NCBI GenBank assembly: GCA_050948905.1 | Contig: JBMNES010000001.1 | Coordinates: forward strand, 2,232,001 to 2,296,000 | Length of the DNA: 64,000 bases | Origin: DTKD01 sp050948905 | Lineage (GTDB): Bacteria > Armatimonadota > UBA5829 | Direction of reading: 5' to 3' | Shown here: piece after piece, positions 47,754-56,052 of the stretch | How positions within the stretch are numbered: the stretch's first letter is position 1 | How the letters are laid out: every line of letters begins with the position of its first letter | Position numbers and translations under genes: made by a program | Notes under the pieces: model-generated | What the model was told of the DNA's origin: nothing | Database searches by the model: none | What the model saw: only the letters and a program-made list of their open reading frames with translations

Positions 47754-48422
47754 GTGCGGGACCAAGTTCAGGAAGAGCGTAGTCTCTTGCAGTCGCATTA
47801 CATCGCGTTGGCGGATCAGGATGTAGTCCGGATAGCCCAGGCAGGCGACGAACAGGCCTCTGAATATCTGCTGTATAAGTATCGCAGCCTGGTGAGAACG
47901 AAGATCCGGTCTTACTTTTTGATGGGCGCCGAAAAGGAGGACCTGCTGCAGGTCGGTATGATCGGGTTGTGGCAGGCTATCGTAGACTATCGCCCCGAAA
48001 AGGAGATATCCTTTATCTCCTTTGCCAGAATCTGTATCGAGCGCCACGTCATTACTGCGATCAAAACAGCCACCCGACAGAAACAATCGCCGCTCAATAT
48101 GTCGGTCTCGCTGGAATATCCTTCCGACGACAACGACTCAGAGTGGAACCTCGCTGAGATACTTGTCTCCGACGACACAGTCGATCCAGAAGAACTCGTG
48201 CTGCAAAAAGAAGACAGCACGCGCCTTCAGGATATGCTGCGAAGAATGCTCAGCGACTTCGAGTGGCGGGTGCTGTCCGGATATCAAATCGGTAAATCCT
48301 ACCGTGAGATCGCCTGCGAACTGGAGTGCAAGACAAAATCCGTCGATAATGCTCTCGCGCGGATCAAACGGAAAATATCCTGCTCCCCGTTCGGCTGGCC
48401 CGGTATCACAGACGGCAAATAA
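47754..48422 (+). CDS. RNA polymerase sigma factor, SigH/sigma-70 family
   Basis: The 222-residue protein is a sigma-70 family factor with region 2 (EKEDLLQVGMIGLWQAIVDY, then FARICIERHVITAIK) and region 4 (DFEWRVLSGYQIGKSYREIACEL). Region 2.2/2.3 resembles SigH of Gram-positive and related bacteria, an alternative factor used in stress or transition phase; the exact regulon is unknown. A GTG at 47754 is chosen because AGAGGTG lies six bases upstream; GTG 47745 inside that site is a less likely start. No anti-sigma factor is recognised, though a small membrane protein precedes it. It ends three bases before the convergent beta-propeller gene. Confidence 0.85.
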   Translation: MRDQVQEERSLLQSHYIALADQDVVRIAQAGDEQASEYLLYKYRSLVRTKIRSYFLMGAEKEDLLQVGMIGLWQAIVDYRPEKEISFISFARICIERHVITAIKTATRQKQSPLNMSVSLEYPSDDNDSEWNLAEILVSDDTVDPEELVLQKEDSTRLQDMLRRMLSDFEWRVLSGYQIGKSYREIACELECKTKSVDNALARIKRKISCSPFGWPGITDGK

Positions 48423-48424
48423 GT

Positions 48425-49594
48425 TTATTTACCCTTGGGGTTAATCGTAAAGACCAGCTCTCCCACACCGACCTGGGACTTCCATATCTCCGCACCGCCT
48501 GGAGAGTTGGACGTGGTGGCGGCATAAATCGCCCGATAGGTGTTATCCCCGATTCGCTCCAAAGCCCCGGTGCCGTCGATGGTCGATATCCCCAAAAAAT
48601 AGCAGTTCTTATTAAAAGCATCGTCGTGGCTGCCATCCAACAACGCAGGTCCATTGTCCCCGATCTGCCATTTGAGACCGTCTCTGGAAAACTGCAATGT
48701 TGGCACCGTGCGACCGGTGTCGTTGCCGGTAAACGTTATGCGAACAAACAACGGCCCGCCTGGTGCTTCAGCCGCATAAGCGATCTGATTTCCCAACTGC
48801 GCCAGATTGACTCCCTTTTCGCGGTCATTCCAATCGAATGTCTTTGGGTCAGCGCTTCGGATTCGCGAGTAACCCTCAAACCCCTTCTTCGTATTTACTG
48901 CGACATACATCCAAAACGGCTTCTTGTCTTTATCCCACGGCACATAAACCATTTCCTGATGGTGCAGCGCCGTCGTCTCCGGCGAGTCTACGTTCACCAC
49001 CACTCCGCGTTCCTCAAAGCGAGTCCAGTCATAGCCATTTCGGCTGGTAAACAGCAAAATACGGTCAGCCCCAACCTTGGCTTTTACCCCAGGTATATCT
49101 AACGGAGTGCCCGGGTCGATCTGCACTTGTGTATACATATAATATACGCCGTTGACCTTCAACACTTCCGGTTCGAGGCAATTGTTGGAGAACCACTGGC
49201 CCGGCTTGCCGCTCTCACATCCGATGAAAAACTCCGGCCGGTTATAGGGCATCTTCCAGGTGTTGGGTTTGCCTGTTGCGGAGATATACTGCATCACGTG
49301 GTCGCCATCGGCGCATTTGATCCCCGGCCGTCTCCATCGCCCACCGGCATACATGCGATAACGTTCGCCATCCTTAATGATATGCACGCTGTAATTATAA
49401 GCCGGCTCGCCGCCGGTTATGGGTCGGTCCACCGCCGAGTTGTGACCGTAGAAGATGCTCTTTAAAGTTATCGAATCGATCTCTGGATAGTCGTTGAACT
49501 TCAGCATATTAATCTTATAATCAGCAGCCGGGCATGCTCCGCAAAGTAAGCCAGTCAAAATCGCCGCCGCGATCAGCATATTTCTAAAAATCAT
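48425..49594 (-). CDS. Exported five-bladed propeller glycoside-hydrolase-like protein
   Basis: The 389-residue protein has a signal peptide ending CPAA (about residue 23). Its repeats (DGERYRMYAGGRWR, VNGVYYMYTQVQ, SRNGYDWTRFEERG, FSRDGLKWQIGDNG, NTYRAIYAATTSN) have the layout of five-bladed beta-propeller glycoside hydrolases (GH43-, GH32- or GH130-like) acting on plant or bacterial polysaccharides. No fully convincing catalytic Asp triad was located, so it may instead be a binding or sorted surface protein. GGAG precedes the ATG. It converges with the sigma gene and is followed on its 5' side by the LuxR-type gene on the other strand. Confidence 0.65.
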   Translation of the reverse strand: MIFRNMLIAAAILTGLLCGACPAADYKINMLKFNDYPEIDSITLKSIFYGHNSAVDRPITGGEPAYNYSVHIIKDGERYRMYAGGRWRRPGIKCADGDHVMQYISATGKPNTWKMPYNRPEFFIGCESGKPGQWFSNNCLEPEVLKVNGVYYMYTQVQIDPGTPLDIPGVKAKVGADRILLFTSRNGYDWTRFEERGVVVNVDSPETTALHHQEMVYVPWDKDKKPFWMYVAVNTKKGFEGYSRIRSADPKTFDWNDREKGVNLAQLGNQIAYAAEAPGGPLFVRITFTGNDTGRTVPTLQFSRDGLKWQIGDNGPALLDGSHDDAFNKNCYFLGISTIDGTGALERIGDNTYRAIYAATTSNSPGGAEIWKSQVGVGELVFTINPKGK

Positions 49595-49757
49595 CCGTGT
49601 AAATCTCCAACAATTCGTTCATGGAGAACTTAGACAGTATCGAGACATAATCCTTGCCTCAGCGTAAATTATAAAAACACATGCAGATTCTACTGCCGAA
49701 AACGCGTTTGTTGATGGAACAATTTCTATGAGCGGCGAGCAGGGAAAGGAGAGCTAT

Positions 49758-50018
49758 ATGGCGGCTGCCGGCCTTCCGGAAATCCAACCCGATCGCTCGG
49801 TGCGGCTAACAAAGCGTGAGCTGGAAGTATTATTCCTGGTAGTGGAAGGCAGATCCAGCCAGGAAGTGGCCGATGCTTTGTATGTCTGCAAGCGAACAGT
49901 GGATTTCCATTTAGCCAACATATACGACAAGCTCCAGGTGTCCAATCGCGTTCAGGCTTTCCGACGTGCGACTCGACTGGGACTTATCCCATTTGAAGCC
50001 ACGATGAGAGAAAACTGA
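49758..50018 (+). CDS. Small LuxR-type DNA-binding protein (GerE-like)
   Basis: This 86-residue protein is almost only a LuxR/GerE helix-turn-helix domain: LTKRELEVLFLVVEGRSSQEVADAL followed by KRTVDFHLANIYDKLQVSNR, with the recognition helix in the second half. There is no receiver or sensor domain, as in GerE of Bacillus. It probably controls transcription of an unidentified set of genes. ATG 49758 is chosen because AAAGGAGAG lies just upstream; an in-frame ATG at 49728 lacks a ribosome site. A 15-bp perfect hairpin terminator follows. The nearest genes are both exported propeller-type proteins on the other strand. Confidence 0.85.
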   Translation: MAAAGLPEIQPDRSVRLTKRELEVLFLVVEGRSSQEVADALYVCKRTVDFHLANIYDKLQVSNRVQAFRRATRLGLIPFEATMREN

Positions 50019-50041
50019 CGGACACCCAGCCCAGTCTCGTT

Positions 50042-50078
50042 GATACGGCGGTCGCATAGGGTGTGCGACCGCCGTATC
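50042..50078. terminator. 15-bp perfect hairpin, bidirectional terminator
   Basis: GATACGGCGGTCGCA pairs perfectly with its complement across a 7-nt loop, between the LuxR-type gene and a minus-strand gene ending at 50084. It is one of the strongest hairpins in the window. Only CGCTATTT follows on the plus strand. Confidence 0.7.
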
Positions 50079-50083
50079 GCTAT

Positions 50084-51361
50084 TTACTGGATGTCTAAAT
50101 GATAGATGCGGCCGTTTTGACACTCTACCATCGCCTGGCAGCTATCCGGCGATCTTGTAAACCTGGATATAGGGGAGGTCAATTCGCATACCTGTTTAAA
50201 AGCCCCATCCGGCCCGACGGCGAAAATAGTCTTCTCCCCGTCGCTTATCAACACAAACCCTGTATTAAGAACCAGAATCGGGGTCGCCTGCAGCAGCATC
50301 GAGCCTTTATCCCAAAACTTCCGACCGGCATAATCATACAATACCGTGTGTTTTTCAGGCATAGTCTTTCCAGAGTGTTGAATCAGTTTACGATAGCCCA
50401 CGCACACGAAAAGCCCATTAGGGGAGGGAATTACTCTTGTTGCCTCTTCAACGCTTACTGTGTAGCGGCTAAGACTTTTGCCGTCTGGCTCTCGCAGGGT
50501 TGTCTCGCTGTCAGCTCCGAATCGATTTGGTACTGAGTTAAGTAGCATCCTTGCGGAGCCAGCCAACGGTTCCACATATTGCAGCATACTTGAATCTGCG
50601 CCGACCTCCCACCTCGTCCGGCCGTCGAGGTGCGTCGCTCTTAGCGTCGATGGCTGCCATGTGCCATAGAGTATGGTATCTGCGGCACTGTCAAGCGCAA
50701 CTGAGCAGACTACCCCCGGAGTGCGGAATCTGCGATAACGTTTAGTTTTTTTATTCACAGAGACCATATAGATCCGGCTCTCTCCCGCGCCTACTGCAAA
50801 CTCGGCGACGCCGTTGGAGCTGTCGGCGTCCGCCGACCACACCGCACTGGGCATGTTCATAGTCCAACATATTTTCCCCGCCGAGTCGAGGAAAGTCAGT
50901 TTGGTATTGGCTGGGTTACGATGCGCGTAAGCTAGAGTGCACTCTCCATCCGGCGTAGTGACAGCTCTGTCGGCCCCGTCCACCAGTGTCGAAAACACTA
51001 CGTCGCCGCCTCGATCATAACAGGTTATTTGTCCAGTCTCGGATATAGTGCAGATATGCCTGCTGGAGCCCGAAAATGATATTCTGTCGACTTCTGCCGC
51101 GGAGATATCCCAGTCTATATTGACGACAGGGGGGTTGCCTCCCGTAACAATCGGAGGTTTAAGTTTGGCGCGCAGGATCGTTATGCCAATCAGGCAGACA
51201 ATCAGCAATGAGATCAGGACGCCGATGCTGCGAAGTGTAGGGTTCAATCTCAACACTTTAAGCTGTGTCCCTGTAATAAAATGAGGTACGATAAGTAACG
51301 TGGAAAGGATAGCACCGTCTACAACACATGTCAACGTGATTCGCCTTTGTTGCTTTCGCAA
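50084..51361 (-). CDS. Membrane-anchored beta-propeller protein, unknown
   Basis: The 425-residue protein has one or two N-terminal membrane helices (residues 10-62) and then an extracytoplasmic domain of repeated WD40/PQQ-like blades: DISAAEVDRISFSGSSRHICTIS, GQITCYDRGGDVVFST, KLTFLDSAGKICWTMN, TRATHLDGRTRWEVG and FVLISDGEKTIFAVGPDGAFKQ, each about 40 residues. This resembles YncE/PQQ-type propellers or DUF5711-like proteins, which often scaffold other proteins or sense state. No catalytic motif is seen. The TTG start at 51361 is tentative: no ribosome site is obvious and the frame is open for about 14 codons upstream, to an in-frame stop. Confidence 0.65.
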   Translation of the reverse strand: MRKQQRRITLTCVVDGAILSTLLIVPHFITGTQLKVLRLNPTLRSIGVLISLLIVCLIGITILRAKLKPPIVTGGNPPVVNIDWDISAAEVDRISFSGSSRHICTISETGQITCYDRGGDVVFSTLVDGADRAVTTPDGECTLAYAHRNPANTKLTFLDSAGKICWTMNMPSAVWSADADSSNGVAEFAVGAGESRIYMVSVNKKTKRYRRFRTPGVVCSVALDSAADTILYGTWQPSTLRATHLDGRTRWEVGADSSMLQYVEPLAGSARMLLNSVPNRFGADSETTLREPDGKSLSRYTVSVEEATRVIPSPNGLFVCVGYRKLIQHSGKTMPEKHTVLYDYAGRKFWDKGSMLLQATPILVLNTGFVLISDGEKTIFAVGPDGAFKQVCELTSPISRFTRSPDSCQAMVECQNGRIYHLDIQ

Positions 51362-51432
51362 GAGCAGTCGCAGAATCTTTGCGGGATGTTGACAAATGAA
51401 AAGAGGTTATGGCTATTCGAAAGTCGAATAGA

Positions 51433-51461
51433 TTGACCTAAGGATAAAGCGGGCATGCTAA
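51433..51461 (+). promoter_or_regulatory. Promoter of the TlpA-like gene
   Basis: TTGACC (51433-51438) and TGCTAA (51456-51461) are 17 bp apart, with an AGGAAAGGA site before the ATG at 51496. Confidence 0.5.
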
Positions 51462-51495
51462 AAAGGCAATTTCTGATTAGGAAAGGATAGTAGCT

Positions 51496-52011
51496 ATGAT
51501 TAAAAAACTCTTTATAGCGTTAGTTGTCGTCGCCGTGGTGGCTTCGATTTCTGCGGTTGCTTATGCGAATTTGAAAGTCGGCACCAAAGCGCCGGACTTT
51601 TCTCTGAAGGATCTCGACGGCAAGACATTTACGCTGGCCGACAACTTCAAGGCGCCGGGCAAAGTGGTGCTCTTGGATATATGGGCGACGTGGTGTCCGC
51701 CCTGTCGGGCCGAAATACCGCACCTGATCAAGCTGCAGACCAAATATAAGGACAAGCCGGTAGTGATCGTTGGTGTAGCTGTTGATGAGCGCAAGACCGA
51801 CGTTGAGTCATTTGCAAAGAAGAACAAAATAAACTACGTCGTTTGTCCAGACGAGCGCGGCAAAGCCATCGGCGATAAGTATAGCGTAAGGGGAATTCCT
51901 GCCACATACATCATCGACAAAAAAGGTGTAATCCGCTACGTGCACTCTGGATTTGGCGGTGCAGACGACGCTGCCAAGATGGATAAAGAGATAGCATCTC
52001 TTTTGAAATAA
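51496..52011 (+). CDS. TlpA/ResA-family thiol-disulfide oxidoreductase, exported
   Basis: The 171-residue protein begins with a signal peptide or anchor (about residues 4-24) and then a thioredoxin fold: VGTKAPDFSLKDLDGKTF, the active-site WCPPC (in DIWATWCPPCRAEIP) and VRGIPATYIIDKKG with the cis-proline. It is the TlpA/ResA type, which reduces disulfides in extracytoplasmic proteins, often cytochrome c maturation partners. AGGAAAGGA precedes the ATG; a consensus-like promoter lies about 50 bp upstream and a terminator follows. No cytochrome maturation genes are adjacent. Assignment is strong at family level. Confidence 0.9.
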   Translation: MIKKLFIALVVVAVVASISAVAYANLKVGTKAPDFSLKDLDGKTFTLADNFKAPGKVVLLDIWATWCPPCRAEIPHLIKLQTKYKDKPVVIVGVAVDERKTDVESFAKKNKINYVVCPDERGKAIGDKYSVRGIPATYIIDKKGVIRYVHSGFGGADDAAKMDKEIASLLK

Positions 52012-52038
52012 CTATTTCAGCTTGAAGCCTCGAATGTT

Positions 52039-52072
52039 CAAAGACCAGTGCCTGGCGCTGGTCTTTGTTGTG
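52039..52072 (+). terminator. Terminator after the TlpA-like gene
   Basis: A 10-bp perfect stem CAAAGACCAG/CTGGTCTTTG with a 9-nt loop is followed by TTGTGT. Confidence 0.6.
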
Positions 52073-52191
52073 TATACTGTTTATGTAGAATTATAACAAC
52101 ATAATAACAACACAATTAGCACGGCAATGATACACAACGTGAAGAAGCAGGATTCAATACCCCGTACAATTACTGGAATTTCTCCACAAAG

Positions 52192-52220
52192 TTGACAAAC
52201 ACTCTTGTGCATGATAATCT
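52192..52220 (+). promoter_or_regulatory. Promoter of the PEP-CTERM gene
   Basis: Perfect TTGACA (52192-52197) and TAATCT (52215-52220) are 17 bp apart, about 95 bp before the ATG. Confidence 0.6.
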
Positions 52221-52313
52221 TCAGTAGGGTATGCTTGGCTGCCCGTACTATCGTTGGCGCGGGCCACCACCCCGGATACCTGCTCAACAACACTTTATAA
52301 GGAGGGAATTGAA

Positions 52314-53051
52314 ATGAGGAAGTTTGTATTGCTGCTTGTGCTGTGTCTTGCGTTTGCAGGCACCCAGGCGTTGGCAGCCGTCGTTTTCACAGAAGATTGG
52401 GAAAGTGGCGGAGCCGCTTGGACAGACTATGGTGCAGGTGGCAGCATAGTCAATGACTCTGTTGCTCAACTGTTGGGCGCCAACAATCACGCCTTTAAGA
52501 CCAACGCATCACCATCAAGCGCTGCGGGCGCGAAAACTGCCGTTTTGGCCAGTGAGACTGATAAAAACTGGACTGTCACCTGGGACTTCTATCAGGCATT
52601 GCACAGCAACACTCGCGAGTATTTGCAGCTTGGTAATGATGTGGGTGGGAGCTTGCAGCAGTTGATTGCACTTGGCACTTACAACGCTACTTCTGGGACG
52701 ATTTATCAGTTCAGAGTTGTGTCTGGAAGCGTTGGCTGGGCTGATACCACCATCAACCGCATTGGTGACGCTTGGGTTCACATGAAAGTCGAGCAGATTT
52801 ACACTGCTGGAGCTCCGTCAGCTACTCTGAACTTCTATGTCAACGATGTGCTTGGCGCTTCTGTCACGACCACAAAGGTGGTCGGCCTCAGCTATCTCAG
52901 GGCAGGATCGGGCCTTAGCAATGCGGATACTTCCGCTTATTTTGACAACATCGTTGTCAAGTCGGGCGCTGTTCCGGAGCCGGGCAGCATGCTTGCTTTG
53001 GGTACTGGCCTGGTTGGCCTCATCGGCATCATTCGCCGCAAGAGAGCCTAA
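52314..53051 (+). CDS. PEP-CTERM surface protein
   Basis: The 245-residue protein has a signal peptide ending ALA (about residue 21), a beta-rich body resembling a jelly-roll/lectin-like domain (WDFYQALHSNTREYLQL, FYVNDVLGASV, AYFDNIVVKSG), and a classical PEP-CTERM anchor: VPEPGS, a 13-residue hydrophobic stretch and RRKRA. Such proteins are processed by exosortase and linked to exopolysaccharide or the surface; no exosortase is in the window. AAGGAGGG precedes ATG 52314 and a consensus promoter lies upstream; an open frame from 52254 is not used. A strong terminator follows. The anchor is certain, the role of the body is unknown. Confidence 0.9.
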   Translation: MRKFVLLLVLCLAFAGTQALAAVVFTEDWESGGAAWTDYGAGGSIVNDSVAQLLGANNHAFKTNASPSSAAGAKTAVLASETDKNWTVTWDFYQALHSNTREYLQLGNDVGGSLQQLIALGTYNATSGTIYQFRVVSGSVGWADTTINRIGDAWVHMKVEQIYTAGAPSATLNFYVNDVLGASVTTTKVVGLSYLRAGSGLSNADTSAYFDNIVVKSGAVPEPGSMLALGTGLVGLIGIIRRKRA

Positions 53052-53079
53052 ATGAATTAGTCGTTTTTATTTCAGAATT

Positions 53080-53110
53080 GCCGCCGGTAACACAACCGGC
53101 GGCTTTTTTT
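53080..53110 (+). terminator. Terminator of the PEP-CTERM gene
   Basis: A 9-bp perfect stem GCCGCCGGT/ACCGGCGGC with a 6-nt loop is followed by seven T residues. Confidence 0.85.
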
Positions 53111-53143
53111 CGATGTCCGCGATCCGAAGTTCGCTGTCCGATC

Positions 53144-53320
53144 ATCCCGTCATTTCGAGCACCCACCCCCGTCATTTCGAGCGAAGCGAGAAATCCGCTT
53201 TTTCGATGTCCGAGGTCGGAGGTTAGAAGTCCGACCAAGTCTGGTCAGGCTTCCCACATTAGGCTACCATCCCATTATTTCTGGCTTTCGCCCCTTTCGC
53301 ACTTTCGCGTTTATCCCTTC
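53144..53320. repeat. 177-bp direct repeat, left copy
   Basis: This segment recurs at 53911-54087 with six mismatches over 177 bp (about 97% identical). It contains TTTCGAGCGAAGCGAGAAAT and CTGGTCAGGCTTCCCACATT. No reading frame crosses it convincingly. It flanks the tandem array. Confidence 0.9.
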
Positions 53321-53450
53321 CCCGTTATCCTGCGCGCCAACTTTAATCGATGTGTGCGCCTACTTTAGTCATCCTGCGCCCCAAAACCTGTCATCCTGCG
53401 CGAAGTCGCAGGATCACGCCCTATTTAACTTACAACCTACCGAAAAAATC

Positions 53451-53815
53451 GTAGTGGCGGATCTCCGTCTCGGCCAATCCCTTCACAAAAGCCAATCGGT
53501 TGACGGTTATCGGCCGTCGGTTGTCAGTTCGCTCGTAACCCACCACCTATCAACAAAATCGTAGTGGCCGATCTCCGTCTCGGCCAATCCCTTCACAAAA
53601 GTCAATCGGTTGACGGTTATCGGTCGTCGGTTGTCGGTTCGCTCATAACACACCACCTATCAACAAAATCGTAGTGGCCGATCTCCGTCTCGGCCAATCC
53701 CTTCACAAAAGTCAATCGGTTGACGGTTATCGGTCGTCGGTTGTCGGTTCGCTCATAACACACCACCTATCAACAAAATCGTAGTGGCCGACCTCCGTCT
53801 CGGCCAATCCCTTCG
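53451..53815. repeat. 110-bp tandem repeat array (three full units plus partial)
   Basis: Units begin GTAGTGG at 53451, 53561, 53671 and 53781, exactly 110 bp apart. Units two and three are identical over all 110 bases; unit one differs at a handful; the fourth is cut after about 35 bases. Each holds a hairpin (GGCCGA/TCGGCC) and a tail of GGTT-type heptads. This is not a CRISPR array because there are no short repeats with unique spacers. Confidence 0.92.
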
Positions 53816-53910
53816 TCTATGCTGATTCCGGCCGGGATATAAACCTGCCCTACATTAAATAACCAGGGCGGCTTTTACCTCGAAGCCTGCCCTTGTAATT
53901 TCGAGCACCC

Positions 53911-54087
53911 ATCCCGTCATTTCGAGCACCCACCCCCGTCATTTCGAGCGAAGCGAGAAATCCCCTTTTTCGATGTTCGAGGTCAGAGGTTAGAGGTCCG
54001 ATCAAGTCTGGTCAGGCTTCCCACATTAGGCTACCATCCCATTATTTCTGGCTTTCGCCCCTTTCGCCCTTTCGCGTTTATCCCTTC
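53911..54087. repeat. 177-bp direct repeat, right copy
   Basis: This is the second copy of the 53144-53320 repeat, in the same orientation, 767 bp away. The tandem array lies between the two copies. The rest of 53321-53910, apart from the array, shows no gene. Confidence 0.9.
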
Positions 54088-54156
54088 TCTGCCACCCGTC
54101 GCGCAATCGCAGGATCATTCTAATAAAATATGGAATTTCGCGAACCTTCGTCTCTA

Positions 54157-54185
54157 TTGATAGGTAATATTCCCTGATGTATAAT
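54157..54185 (+). promoter_or_regulatory. Promoter of gatCAB
   Basis: TTGATA (54157-54162) and TATAAT (54180-54185) are 17 bp apart, about 35 bp before the gatC ATG. Confidence 0.75.
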
Positions 54186-54220
54186 TAAACGTTCCTAGAG
54201 CTATGCGCAAGGAGGTTTGT

Positions 54221-54514
54221 ATGCCGCAGCTAACCCGAAATGAAATTGAAGGGGTTGCGAGCCTCAGTCGGATAAAATTATCCGAACCAGAAATAGATAA
54301 GCTCACCATCCAAATCAACGAAACGCTTGATAGCGTTCAAGAGTTGATCTCCCTGGACACTGATGGCGTAGAGCCGACCGTCCAGATCACTTCCGCAGTT
54401 AACGTATTCCGCAAAGACGAAATCACACCTTCTCTATCGGTCGACGACGCCACAGCCAATGGCCCACAGGTGGCGGAGAATTGTTTCGTGGTGCCCAGGG
54501 TGGTAGACACCTGA
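54221..54514 (+). CDS. gatC: Asp-tRNA(Asn)/Glu-tRNA(Gln) amidotransferase subunit C
   Basis: GatC is the small subunit that holds GatA to GatB in the amidotransferase that converts misacylated Glu-tRNA(Gln) and Asp-tRNA(Asn). The 97-residue protein has the typical ASLSRIKLSEPE start and the DTDGVEPTVQ segment. ATG 54221 follows AAGGAGG; the open frame from 54203 is not needed. It starts the gatCAB operon, 42 bp before gatA. Assignment is certain from context and motif. Confidence 0.94.
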   Translation: MPQLTRNEIEGVASLSRIKLSEPEIDKLTIQINETLDSVQELISLDTDGVEPTVQITSAVNVFRKDEITPSLSVDDATANGPQVAENCFVVPRVVDT

Positions 54515-54556
54515 TAAATTGCTGAACTTTTCTTACTTTACAGTCGAGGAATGACG

Positions 54557-56023
54557 ATGAAAGACAAATTGTATCAACTAACGGCTCACGAAATAGCGGT
54601 TCTTATAAGAAGCAGGCAGGTCAGCGCCAGGGAGGTTGCCGAGAGTTTTATAGACCGTATCGACGCAGTCGACAAACAGGTTAATGCGTATGTCACCAAA
54701 ACTCCGGAGCAGGCTTTCAAACAGGCGGATGCTGTGGATGAAGCGATAGGGCGCGGCGAGGAAGTTGGTATTCTTGCTGGCGTGCCGGGTGCGATCAAGG
54801 ATAACGTCTGTACTAAAGGGGTTCTGACTACCTGTTCAAGCAAATCGTTGGCCAACTACATACCGGTATATGATGCGACAGTAATCGAACGACTCCACGC
54901 GGCAGGGTTCGCCCTTGTGGGAAAAACTAATCTCGACGAGTTCGCTATGGGCTCTTCGACGGAGACTTCTGCTTACTCTGTTTCACACAATCCGTGGGAT
55001 CTAGAGTGCGTACCGGGAGGTTCCAGTGGAGGCTCTGCTGCGGCAGTGGCTGCAGACGAATGTGCGTTTGCGTTAGGTTCGGATACGGCTGGATCTGCGC
55101 GTCAGCCGGCCTCGTTTTGCGGCGTTGTGGGACTGTTGCCGACCAACGGCAGGGTTTCGCGCTCTGGTGTTGTTCCTTTGGCTTCGTCGATGGATCAGGT
55201 CGGACCGATTACGAAGAACGTCACAGACAGCGCCCTCGTGCTTAGCGCCATTGCTGGCAAAGACCATCTGGATTCGCTCTCAATTGATGCCGCAACTCTG
55301 GACTTTATGTCGGCTCTGGTCAACGACGTCAAAGGTCTGAAAATCGGCGTGGTTAAAGAATACTTTGAGATGGGAGTCGAGGCCGACGTAGAAAAAGCCG
55401 TGCGTGCCGCGATTGACGTATTAACTGGCTTGGGAGCAGAATGTCGCGAGGTATCGCTGCCCCATGCCCTCCACGGAATGGCTGCCTACACAATCATCTC
55501 GGCGGCTGAGAGCAGTTCGAATATGGCCAAAATCGACGGCGTAAGGTTCGGGTGTCGCAACAGACAGGCGGGAGACTGGGCGACGATGTTCGATGAGACG
55601 CGCGGTGATGGCTTCGGAATCGAGGTCAAGCAGCGCATTATACTCGGCACTTACCTATTGTCGGCTGTTGCTTACGAGAAATATTTCGTAAAAGCCCAAA
55701 AGGTGCGTACGCTGGTAAGACGAGACATACAAAAGGCGTTTGAGGAGTTTGACGTGCTGGTTGGTCCTACCTCGCCGACTGCGGCATTCAAGATCGGCCG
55801 TCGCGCAGACGATGTGGTTGCGATGAAATACTCGGATGCTTGTACGGCGGGTGCAAACCTCGCTGGCGTGCCGTCTATTTCAGTCCCGTGCGGGTTTGTG
55901 AATGGCCTGCCGGTAGGTTTGCAGATCGTGGGCAAGGCACTTGATGAAGAAACGCTGCTGAGAGTCGCTTATACGTATGAGCAAAACACCGAATGGCATA
56001 AAAAGAAACCAGTTATCGGCTAA
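54557..56023 (+). CDS. gatA: Asp-tRNA(Asn)/Glu-tRNA(Gln) amidotransferase subunit A
   Basis: GatA supplies ammonia by hydrolysing glutamine and transfers it to the misacylated tRNA. The 488-residue amidase shows the catalytic Lys in GAIKDNVC, the cis-Ser region GGSSGGSAAAVAA and the nucleophile Ser in SDTAGSARQPASFCG. That last motif is TAGS instead of the usual TGGS, and the following LPTNGRVSRSG departs from the usual KPTYGRVSRYG, so the glutaminase pocket may be altered. I use ATG 54557 with GAGGA six bases upstream; ATG 54551 abuts the ribosome site. gatB follows after a short gap. Confidence 0.95.
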   Translation: MKDKLYQLTAHEIAVLIRSRQVSAREVAESFIDRIDAVDKQVNAYVTKTPEQAFKQADAVDEAIGRGEEVGILAGVPGAIKDNVCTKGVLTTCSSKSLANYIPVYDATVIERLHAAGFALVGKTNLDEFAMGSSTETSAYSVSHNPWDLECVPGGSSGGSAAAVAADECAFALGSDTAGSARQPASFCGVVGLLPTNGRVSRSGVVPLASSMDQVGPITKNVTDSALVLSAIAGKDHLDSLSIDAATLDFMSALVNDVKGLKIGVVKEYFEMGVEADVEKAVRAAIDVLTGLGAECREVSLPHALHGMAAYTIISAAESSSNMAKIDGVRFGCRNRQAGDWATMFDETRGDGFGIEVKQRIILGTYLLSAVAYEKYFVKAQKVRTLVRRDIQKAFEEFDVLVGPTSPTAAFKIGRRADDVVAMKYSDACTAGANLAGVPSISVPCGFVNGLPVGLQIVGKALDEETLLRVAYTYEQNTEWHKKKPVIG

Positions 56024-56052
56024 ATGTGAAGTCCTTTAGGAGCCAGGCGAAG

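Noticed and set aside
53437..53815. Candidate CRISPR array
   Set aside because: The period is 110 bp with no unique spacers and no cas genes; it is an ordinary tandem repeat.
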